Assembly (NCBI GenBank): GCA_964486825.1
Contig: CAZAQS010000314.1
Location: 1 to 5,436 of the forward strand
Source of the DNA: CAZAQS01 sp964486825
Lineage (GTDB): Bacteria > Chloroflexota > Anaerolineae > Anaerolineales > UBA4823
DNA: 5,436 nucleotides
Direction: 5' to 3'
In this document: in pieces, positions 1 to 5,436 of the stretch
Layout of the letters: each line of letters opens with the position of its first letter
How positions within the stretch are numbered: position 1 is the stretch's first letter
Position numbers and translations under genes: made by a program
Notes under the pieces: generated by a model
Told to the model about the DNA's origin: nothing
What the model saw: only the letters and a program-made list of their open reading frames with translations
Database searches by the model: none

Positions 1-399
1 GCCTATAACTTTGAAAGCATCAAGAAGGCAATCCGGCTAATTGCAGCCGGAGCTCGCTTCGTGGCGACAAACCCCGATCCTTCAGGGCCTGGTGAAGATG
101 GGATAGAACCTGCCTGTGGAGCAATGGCTGCCCTTATCGAGGCCGCCAGCGGAATCGCTCCTTTTTATGTAGGAAAACCCAACCCACTGATGATGCGAAC
201 TGCACTGAATTACCTGGATGTACACTCTGAGAGTACCGTCATGGTTGGCGACCGCATGGACACGGATATCATCGCGGGCGTGCAAAGCGGTATGGAGACC
301 ATCCTCGTTCTAACTGGTGTGACAAACCGGGAAGATGTCGCCCGGTATCCTTTCCAGCCAAACCAGGTGCTGGATTCGGTGCTAGATATTGATCCTTAG
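1..399 (+). CDS. nagD: NagD-like HAD-IIA family phosphatase, C-terminal part (5' truncated by window)
   Basis: The reading frame is open from base 1 and ends at TAG 397-399, giving 132 residues; the family is usually about 250-270 residues, so roughly the N-terminal half, with the nucleophile Asp motif and part of the cap, lies outside the window. Visible hallmarks are the F-V-A-T-N-P-D segment at residues 20-26, the downstream G-x-E-P-x-x-G-A segment, the HAD motif III lysine in Y-V-G-K-P-N-P, and motif IV V-G-D-R-x-D-T-D-I, whose acidic residues bind Mg2+. The tail (E-T-I-L-V-L-T-G-V) is very like E. coli NagD, a cytoplasmic nucleotide monophosphatase. Members of this family act on small phosphate esters (UMP, p-nitrophenyl phosphate, phosphoglycolate, sugar phosphates); the substrate here cannot be read from the sequence. 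It converges on the minus-strand operon with 5 bp between stops and is probably functionally unrelated to it. The internal GTG at 61 lies inside the conserved domain and is not a real start. Confidence 0.93.
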   Translation, partial: AYNFESIKKAIRLIAAGARFVATNPDPSGPGEDGIEPACGAMAALIEAASGIAPFYVGKPNPLMMRTALNYLDVHSESTVMVGDRMDTDIIAGVQSGMETILVLTGVTNREDVARYPFQPNQVLDSVLDIDP

Positions 400-404
400 G
401 AAGT

Positions 405-2171
405 TCAAGGACCGGCCAGGTCTACGAGGAGAATCCAACCGATAACAGATTGAGTTGGTCCTTCATATTCCACTAAGAGACATTCGCGGTTCAGGTTATC
501 AAAGCGGCGTTCAGACGGCAGGGTACGAACGCTTGCTCCTTCCGGAATCCTGCCATTAGCGTTATAGGTTTCATAGCAGCCATTCCGGGCCCATACCTGC
601 CTGGCAAGGACAACCGTCATCGGTGTGGGTGTTAACGTTGGGGTACTGGTGATCGTTGGAGTAAAAGTAGTAGTCGGCGTGGGGGTGCCTGTAGCCGTCG
701 GGGTTGGAGTGGATGTCCCGGTAGAGGTAGCCGTGGCGGTTGGCGTGGCGGTAGGAATCACTCCCCTAACCCAGTTCGTGGCCCAACCTGCAGCGAAAAA
801 CAGGAAGATGAGCATGCCTAAAACCATGCCTGCCCGGATGCCCGTCATACCCAGGTAGTACCGAGAAAGGTTTTTTTGAAGCTCAGATACACGCGGATCA
901 TTTGGGTAGCGTTTTCGAATCTCCTGGCTCATACGAGCGGATTTTGAAGGCCATGAGCGGTTGTTTTCATAGCTTTCATATGCGCTTTCGAGAGTCTCTT
1001 CTGAGCGTGTTAGCTCGGAGGTGAGCCGGTTGTGGTCCGTCTGGAGCTGTTCGGCGGTTTCGTTATGCTGCCCAAGTTGCCCCAGTTGTTGGATATACTT
1101 TCCAGCTTCTTCCAGAAGAGCGTGAGCAGACTTTAGAGTCTGGGCGCGTTCAACCTGAGAGAGCAGCGAGCGTGCTTGCTGCTCGAGGTTTTCTCTCACT
1201 TTTGGCAGGAGTAGCTCCAATCGAGTCCTCAATTTATCGATCGCCGGTTGCTCTCCATACTCTCCTATAAGCATATCGAGATTTGCTTTCGTCTGGATTA
1301 GCTGATTTGGGTCAGCTGTGCCAACATACAACACATCCCCTATCGAGCGTAATGTCTCTTTTACTTTTCGGTACTCTTGAGCCTTATCTTTATATTTAGG
1401 CAGTCCCGTTGTTGAGCCAGCAGCTTCAATCTTTTCTATGCCTTCGTCTATTTGTCCCTGGCTGAAAAGTCTCAGTCCCTCCTTATAAGCACTTTCGGCA
1501 TCTATCATCTGCTGGAGTTTTTGTTCGAAGTCCTGCCCGTCTTGCCAGCGTTGAATTCCCGACTCCCGCAAAGAAGCTTTGGCTTTTTCCAATAACGCCT
1601 GGGCGTCTGCATATCGTCCAACCCTGGAAGCGGATTGGGCTTTACCAAATGCAGCTGCAGCCTCAGGGGGAAGGGCTACTGATGGAATATAACCGGTGCG
1701 CAAATAATTCTCGGCTTCGGAGCGGTGCTGGCGCGGTCGCTCCCAGCCAGGCTCGATAGCCAAAACCTGGTCATAGAGCTTAATTGCCTCGGTGTACCTG
1801 CCTCCATAGAAGAGCTGTTCAGCCTCGTCCATTAATCTAATTGCTTCAGGAGAGTGCTCGCGAGAGGTATTTCTTTCCTGGATATCTGGTTCACTCTTAG
1901 CATCCATTTCACCAATTTTGGGAAATTGCTCTTGATCCCTTGCATGACTGTCTAGAAAAGGTTGACCTTCGGTAATAGACCGCACTCTACCCATTAGGTT
2001 GCGGTAGAGATCCTGCAACTTCCCCTTTTGTAATTGATCGAGGTCCTGATAAGCTTGTGAATTGATAAAGTCATCCAATTCGATGGAAAGTTGGCGCAGA
2101 TCAGTCAGTGCTGGCTTTTCTTGCTCGAGCAGCTGGTTTGCTCGGGTTTCTAGACTCTGAAGATTATTCAT
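405..2171 (-). CDS. TPR/coiled-coil single-pass membrane protein with Thr-Pro stalk and SH3-like outside domain
   Basis: The product is 588 residues, with an ATG start at 2171 preceded by GAGG at 7 nt, and a TGA stop. In order: a charged helical N-terminus (about 1-70); a good TPR-like unit at about 110-142 (L-F-Y-G-G-R-Y-T-E-A-I then L-A-I-E-P); weaker repeats at about 172-205 and 225-252; a long helical, probably coiled-coil stretch (about 315-405); one hydrophobic helix at about 447-468; a Thr/Pro/Ala stalk at about 472-517; and a C-terminal domain of about 70 residues. That last domain resembles a bacterial SH3 fold (S-V-R-T-L-P-S, then L-L-V-E-Y-E-G, then G-W-I-L-L-V-D-L) and has two cysteines, C532 and C564. 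Basic residues K433, R437 and R446 precede the helix, fitting an N-in/C-out topology with no cleaved signal peptide. It is the second gene of an operon with the double-kinase gene, so it is plausibly the adaptor, substrate or receptor of that kinase. Its exact function is unknown; the architecture is clear, the role is inferred. Confidence 0.93.
   Translation of the reverse strand: MNNLQSLETRANQLLEQEKPALTDLRQLSIELDDFINSQAYQDLDQLQKGKLQDLYRNLMGRVRSITEGQPFLDSHARDQEQFPKIGEMDAKSEPDIQERNTSREHSPEAIRLMDEAEQLFYGGRYTEAIKLYDQVLAIEPGWERPRQHRSEAENYLRTGYIPSVALPPEAAAAFGKAQSASRVGRYADAQALLEKAKASLRESGIQRWQDGQDFEQKLQQMIDAESAYKEGLRLFSQGQIDEGIEKIEAAGSTTGLPKYKDKAQEYRKVKETLRSIGDVLYVGTADPNQLIQTKANLDMLIGEYGEQPAIDKLRTRLELLLPKVRENLEQQARSLLSQVERAQTLKSAHALLEEAGKYIQQLGQLGQHNETAEQLQTDHNRLTSELTRSEETLESAYESYENNRSWPSKSARMSQEIRKRYPNDPRVSELQKNLSRYYLGMTGIRAGMVLGMLIFLFFAAGWATNWVRGVIPTATPTATATSTGTSTPTPTATGTPTPTTTFTPTITSTPTLTPTPMTVVLARQVWARNGCYETYNANGRIPEGASVRTLPSERRFDNLNRECLLVEYEGPTQSVIGWILLVDLAGP
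621..758 (-). repeat. Low-complexity Thr/Pro-rich coding repeat (extracytoplasmic stalk)
   Basis: About 46 codons (residues 472-517 of the membrane protein) encode almost only Thr, Pro, Ala and Ser, with Thr at nearly every second place (T-P-T-A-T and T-P-T-P-T units). The DNA is a degenerate tandem repeat, not an exact one, since codons vary. Such stalks are common in Anaerolineae surface proteins and would hold the C-terminal domain away from the membrane; they may be O-glycosylated. The antisense strand gives a spurious Val/Gly-rich open frame. Confidence 0.85.
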
Positions 2172-2178
2172 ATGCTTT

Positions 2179-2182
2179 CCTC
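2179..2182 (-). promoter_or_regulatory. Ribosome binding site of the TPR membrane protein gene
   Basis: On the minus strand GAGG is followed by 7 nt and then ATG at 2171, a textbook Shine-Dalgarno spacing. It lies in the 23-bp gap after the kinase gene's TAA stop (2195-2197), so the second gene has its own ribosome entry on a shared message. There is no room for a separate promoter or terminator in the gap, which supports co-transcription. Confidence 0.75.
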
Positions 2183-2194
2183 GAAAGTCTCTCC

Positions 2195-5100
2195 TTATCG
2201 TCTGGAGAAGTTTAGCTGTAGGAGAAAATCCTCTCTCAGCTGTGCTATATTGCCATAGCCACCAGAAAGCAGGGTTGCCAGGATATCCCTGATTTCGGTC
2301 GACAGACGTTGCTTGTCGTCATAAGTCCAGGCAGCGACATAGCTCTGGGGGGCCATCGCAACCTCTTCGGGGCGGGTAGGCCCGACGGGCAGTGCACCGG
2401 GTGCAGGACGGCCTGTAAATAGATGGTGTAAGCCGCGCGCACCCAACTGCACCAGGTCGAATTGCATTTCGGCTTCAGAAAGGCCTTCTGAATACCATTT
2501 CGCTACATTCCAATCAATCACGGATACCCGGCGCGATATCGGGTCCCAGTAGTAGTGTAAAATTTTGTGGTCGCGATATACGATCTCTCTTTCATGGGCG
2601 GCCTGGAGGATTTCACAGATCTGTAAAGCGATCTGCACGGCAGATTCTACTTGTAAATACTGCCCCTTCGTATATCCTTCATCACAAGCGAGGAGCAGGC
2701 ATTCAGCCTGGTTCACCTTTTCCAAGGCAATAAAAGGCAGCCACCCAGATTCAGTCCGGTCTGCAAGCTCGGCAAGGTACAGATCTGCCTCATCGATGCT
2801 ATACCGGACCACATCCCCTGTTAGTGCTCCAGCGTTCATCAACGCAGATTCTCCGGGCAGCTCGTTGAAACCTTCCACCCGTATAAAACCGCATTCCAGA
2901 GCGTGAACGACTCCCGGGACATCTCCAAGAAGGGCAAGGATTTGAATTTCTTCCCAAAACAAAGGCAAAGCATACCCGGCCTTATCAGAGCGCATAAGCT
3001 TGATCGCTGCTTGAAGGGGTTGTCCCGCCGTCTGGCTAAACAGCCCGGTGAACACGCGTGCGGAAGAGCCACGCGCTTCTGGTGCCCAAGCATCTAGGGG
3101 CTCCAGCATGTGTAAATCTTGCCCAGCTCCGAGCTTGCCATGCCTGGGAGGGGCAGCAGCTCGAGAAGCAAAAGGATGGCTGGCGACTGATGAAGTATTT
3201 TGTCTTCTTTCTGAGGGTGTTTTTCGTTCAAAGTGCTTCAGCCAGGGGTAATCGCTGACCAGGTCATGATTACGGGAAAGCAAATCTCCGGGTTTGACGC
3301 CACCTCGTAGCTCCGAAAAAAGCCAAAGGGGGGTATCGATCCAGGTGGCCTTGCCAACCCGGCTTCTCAATTCCCGCCCGGAAAATTCCATACGAATGGC
3401 ATATTCTTTCAGCTTTTCTTCCTGACGAGGGCCATTTCTCACCTCATCTAACCAGGTTGGGGCCAGCTCGATCAAGGCATCTGCTCGAAGGACGCGTCGC
3501 CGGTCGGGGTCCCAAAGGAGAAGCTGGCGGAGTCCCTGACGAGCAGTCCTGAAACCTTTTGCAACCCAGGCATCCAGCAGGATGTTTGCTTGGGCCACCG
3601 GTTGTGAAATGGCCCGCCTCACTGCTCCGAGGCGTGCCGAAGGATCGATTCCGAGCTGTGGGAGGATCTCTTGAAGCTCTGCCAGCATAGCTTCTAACGT
3701 CCTGTAAGAGAGGTCGGATCCAGGAGGTTGGGGATCAAGATCTTTCCACTGGTGCACAATTTCGAACTTAAGCCTGGCAACCAGGGATTCCAACTGGATG
3801 ACTTTCTCATGAAGTATGGGTGGGGATTCTCCAACAGGAGCATGACCAGCAGCTCTAGAGCGGCTATATAGTCTGGATAGCTCATCCTCCAACATCTGAA
3901 GCATTCTATTAAGAACTAATAATGGAGATGGGGAGTCGGCTGCTATTTCTGGTACGATCTTGCGGATCTGAGTGCTAAAATTTCCCCAATGCCCGGCTTC
4001 GTATCCCAAATTGGCTGCCAGGAAAAGGCTCCAATTGGCGGCGACCCAGTCTTCACTTATTCCAAAGCGTAACGCATCAAGGAAAAATCCAGCGGCAGTA
4101 TCCTCAGTTGTCGCGGCGAGATCGGCAATCTGTTCGAGCAATCCCCAACTCTCTCCCTCTTCTGGAGATAGCTGTCTGGCACGCCGGCATATTTGGCGGA
4201 ATTCTTCCAGATTTCCGCCAGATGCGAGTAATGCAGCTGTCCTCTCAATTAGCCTGGATGTGGCTGCTATATCCGGCAATTCGGCATATGAATACAGCCG
4301 CTGTTGAGCTTCTGAAAGCTCGTCGAGTTTGTGGATACTCGCAGATCCTGAGGTAAGTAGATAATTTTCGCGCTGCCTGACCTCTAGCAAGCTGGCTGTT
4401 TCCCGCCTGAGCAAGACCAAGCAACTTTCGTGTAGTCCTTGCAAGCCTTCCTGGCAGGCCTGATCTGGAGTAATTGAAGCGGGCCAATCCAGTTGTTGGT
4501 GCAGCTTCGGCGCTGTCTCAGCCAGGAAGCGACCCATTTCATCGACCAACTGCTGGTAATCATCTGACAGAGAGAACCTACGGTCGCGAGAGACCCCGTC
4601 CTGTTCGAGGAATTGTCCGTTTCCCCAATCGATTAGTGTCAGGCAGGACTGAGTTGGGTCCCAGAAAATATGGTCCGGCTTTATGTCGTTCCAAAGAATA
4701 CCAAAAATATCTTCCCCGAACCAGGATCCTCGGCGAGTGTGGATAGTAGGGAGGAGCCTGAAGAGAGCGTTGATAACACGCAGCAGTAATATGTCTGGGA
4801 ACTTTTCTGAAGCAGAAATTTCTTCCAGCCAGGTTTTATGGTATATGTCTCGTGTTGATGCTGATGAGCTTGCATCGCCAGATCCAAGGCGGTTGATTCT
4901 GGAAATTGCTGTCAGGCTGGCTCCCGGGGCTTTTTCGATGACAATAAAAAAACGCTCGGTTAGCTCTGTGCCCGGCAGGCTCTGGTCAAGTAGCTCGTTG
5001 ATTTTGAGATAATATTCTTCGAGGGGGAGATGCAGACCGGAGAGAACCTTGAGAATACTTGCTTCGTCTGCGATTTGTGTTGATTGGCGGGTGATATCCG

Positions 5101-5254
5101 TTGAGAAACCCCCGGAATGCGGGCGTTTAAGGACAGCTAACTTCCGTTCCAGAACCGACTCCACCAGGAATACTTCACCTGCATCGCCTTCAGCCAGGAG
5201 CTCGATGAGCCGCCATTGCTTGTGATCCCCTTGGAGAACCTGATTACCGATCAT
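2195..5254 (-). CDS. Large protein with two divergent Ser/Thr-kinase-like domains (N- and C-terminal)
   Basis: Counting from ATG 5254, the product is 1019 residues and seems cytoplasmic (no signal or membrane helix). Kinase-like domain 1 (about 9-259) has a glycine loop with G23 and G26, V-L-K lysine K43, αC glutamate E64, a hinge around 102-114, catalytic-loop D190 and K192, and D-W-G at 209-211 in place of DFG. Residues about 260-705 are mainly helical with no domain I recognise, ending in a Ser/Pro/Arg linker. Kinase-like domain 2 (about 713-1015) has A-A-I-K lysine K752, glutamate E769, Y-R-D with D895 and K897, and D-W-N at 914-916. Both domains have His (H195, H900) where kinases normally have the metal-binding Asn. 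Domain 1 may be active; domain 2 lacks the Gly of DFG, so either could be a pseudokinase. The frame stays open to a TTG at 5317 (1040 residues). I prefer ATG because a GGAG precedes it (3 nt, short) and M-I-G-N-Q is a usual start for kinases of this kind. First gene of the operon; the membrane protein follows after 23 bp. Confidence 0.9.
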   Translation of the reverse strand: MIGNQVLQGDHKQWRLIELLAEGDAGEVFLVESVLERKLAVLKRPHSGGFSTDITRQSTQIADEASILKVLSGLHLPLEEYYLKINELLDQSLPGTELTERFFIVIEKAPGASLTAISRINRLGSGDASSSASTRDIYHKTWLEEISASEKFPDILLLRVINALFRLLPTIHTRRGSWFGEDIFGILWNDIKPDHIFWDPTQSCLTLIDWGNGQFLEQDGVSRDRRFSLSDDYQQLVDEMGRFLAETAPKLHQQLDWPASITPDQACQEGLQGLHESCLVLLRRETASLLEVRQRENYLLTSGSASIHKLDELSEAQQRLYSYAELPDIAATSRLIERTAALLASGGNLEEFRQICRRARQLSPEEGESWGLLEQIADLAATTEDTAAGFFLDALRFGISEDWVAANWSLFLAANLGYEAGHWGNFSTQIRKIVPEIAADSPSPLLVLNRMLQMLEDELSRLYSRSRAAGHAPVGESPPILHEKVIQLESLVARLKFEIVHQWKDLDPQPPGSDLSYRTLEAMLAELQEILPQLGIDPSARLGAVRRAISQPVAQANILLDAWVAKGFRTARQGLRQLLLWDPDRRRVLRADALIELAPTWLDEVRNGPRQEEKLKEYAIRMEFSGRELRSRVGKATWIDTPLWLFSELRGGVKPGDLLSRNHDLVSDYPWLKHFERKTPSERRQNTSSVASHPFASRAAAPPRHGKLGAGQDLHMLEPLDAWAPEARGSSARVFTGLFSQTAGQPLQAAIKLMRSDKAGYALPLFWEEIQILALLGDVPGVVHALECGFIRVEGFNELPGESALMNAGALTGDVVRYSIDEADLYLAELADRTESGWLPFIALEKVNQAECLLLACDEGYTKGQYLQVESAVQIALQICEILQAAHEREIVYRDHKILHYYWDPISRRVSVIDWNVAKWYSEGLSEAEMQFDLVQLGARGLHHLFTGRPAPGALPVGPTRPEEVAMAPQSYVAAWTYDDKQRLSTEIRDILATLLSGGYGNIAQLREDFLLQLNFSRR

Positions 5255-5257
5255 ATA

Positions 5258-5263
5258 CTCCAG
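5258..5263 (-). promoter_or_regulatory. Possible ribosome binding site deciding the kinase gene start
   Basis: The minus strand reads CTGGAG, then 3 nt, then ATG at 5252-5254. The spacing is shorter than ideal, but the competing TTG at 5317 has only an AGG one base away, which is unlikely to work. The candidate promoter just upstream would also start transcription at about 5317, making the TTG start leaderless while giving the ATG a leader of about 60 nt. All three points favour the ATG, without settling it. Confidence 0.45.
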
Positions 5264-5323
5264 TTTTCTACCAGGTATTGAAAGTAATTGTCGCTCGCAG
5301 ACAGGATGCTCAACCAAACCTGT

Positions 5324-5352
5324 AGTATATACGCTTTTGCAGTCTTCTGCAA
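5324..5352 (-). promoter_or_regulatory. Candidate sigma-70-type promoter of the kinase-membrane protein operon
   Basis: On the minus strand a TATACT box (5324-5329; 5 of 6 to TATAAT) sits exactly 17 bp downstream of TTGCAG (5347-5352; 3 of 6 to TTGACA). Transcription would start at about 5317. The -10 is good and the spacing ideal, but the -35 is weak, which would fit a regulated promoter. The perfect palindrome at 5333-5356 covers the -35 and most of the spacer. Confidence 0.4.
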
Positions 5353-5356
5353 AAGC
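5333..5356. repeat. Perfect 10-4-10 inverted repeat upstream of the operon; possible operator
   Basis: GCTTTTGCAG (5333-5342), the 4-nt spacer TCTT, and CTGCAAAAGC (5347-5356) form a perfect inverted repeat. Its position over the -35 and spacer of the candidate operon promoter suits an operator for a dimeric regulator. As RNA it would be a stable hairpin with a tetraloop; on the plus strand it is followed by a pyrimidine-rich tail (AATTCTTTCTTTCT), which is a poor match to a terminator U-tract. Operator is my preferred reading; the binding factor is unknown. Confidence 0.6.
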
Positions 5357-5399
5357 AATTCTTTCTTTCTGTAAGATGTTAGTTTATATTAAATAAGTG

Positions 5400-5436
5400 A
5401 GCCCAGCAAGAGTCGAGAAGATCTTCCTGGGCTTTT
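5400..5436 (+). terminator. Rho-independent terminator-like hairpin reading rightward at the window edge
   Basis: AGCCCAG (5400-5406) pairs with CTGGGCT (5427-5433); after a C/C mismatch AAGA (5408-5411) pairs with TCTT (5422-5425), leaving a 10-nt loop. The plus strand continues directly into TTTT at 5433-5436, where the window ends, so the T-run may be longer. On the minus strand the stem is followed by CACTTATTT, a poorer tail, so the rightward direction is preferred. No plus-strand gene in the window obviously needs it. Confidence 0.5.

Noticed and set aside
625..858. Open plus-strand frame coding a Val/Gly-rich 77-residue protein
   Set aside because: It is the antisense of the Thr/Pro stalk and membrane helix; alternating Val/Gly composition is what the complement of Thr/Pro/Ala codons gives. 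No convincing ribosome site.
871..877. T7 run on the plus strand as a terminator for the phosphatase gene
   Set aside because: No stable GC-rich stem precedes it and it lies about 470 bp past the stop codon, inside the coding region of the membrane protein.
2245..5012. Many other open frames of 60-115 codons on both strands inside the kinase gene
   Set aside because: All lie within a continuous 1000-codon frame with clear kinase motifs and show no recognisable domain or ribosome site of their own.
5383..5409. Second minus-strand promoter: TTGCTG (5404-5409) and TATAAA (5383-5388)
   Set aside because: The spacing is only 15 bp, the -35 matches 3 of 6, and it overlaps the terminator-like stem. 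The TATAAA alone is not enough in AT-rich intergenic DNA, though it cannot be excluded.
5400..5436. tRNA or riboswitch at the right edge
   Set aside because: Only a single stem-loop is present, without tRNA arms, and the candidate operon promoter lies downstream of it, so it would not be part of the operon leader.

Overview
The window looks like chromosomal DNA from a Chloroflexota bacterium, most likely Anaerolineae-like. The case rests on protein style: a membrane protein with a long Thr-Pro-rich stalk carrying a small SH3-like C-terminal domain, next to a very divergent Ser/Thr-kinase-like protein, at roughly even base composition. This placement is an inference; there is no rRNA or other phylogenetic marker in the window.

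Layout. Positions 1-399 (+) hold the C-terminal half of a NagD-type HAD-IIA phosphatase that begins outside the window. It converges tail to tail, with only 5 bp between stop codons, on a two-gene leftward operon. The first gene of that operon (2195-5254, minus; possible TTG start at 5317) encodes a soluble protein of about 1019 residues with a divergent protein-kinase-like domain at each end and about 440 mostly helical, unassigned residues between them. Twenty-three bp after its predicted ATG-started frame ends, the second gene starts (405-2171, minus): 588 residues with helical and TPR-like cytoplasmic repeats, one transmembrane helix, a Thr/Pro stalk and a small outside domain with two cysteines. 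To the right of the operon lies about 180 bp of regulatory DNA with a perfect 10-4-10 palindrome overlapping a candidate promoter, and a terminator-like hairpin at the window edge that points rightward, away from the operon.

How the parts may work together (inference). The two operon products look like a receptor-kinase split over two polypeptides: the membrane protein supplies an outside sensor or cell-wall-binding head and a cytoplasmic TPR platform, and the double-kinase protein supplies two catalytic or pseudo-catalytic modules. Both kinase domains share unusual changes (His in place of the metal-binding Asn, Trp in place of the Phe of DFG, and a common W-D-P after the catalytic loop), which suggests an old internal duplication within one divergent kinase family. 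The NagD-like phosphatase is probably an unrelated housekeeping neighbour. No mobile element, CRISPR array, tRNA or rRNA was seen.
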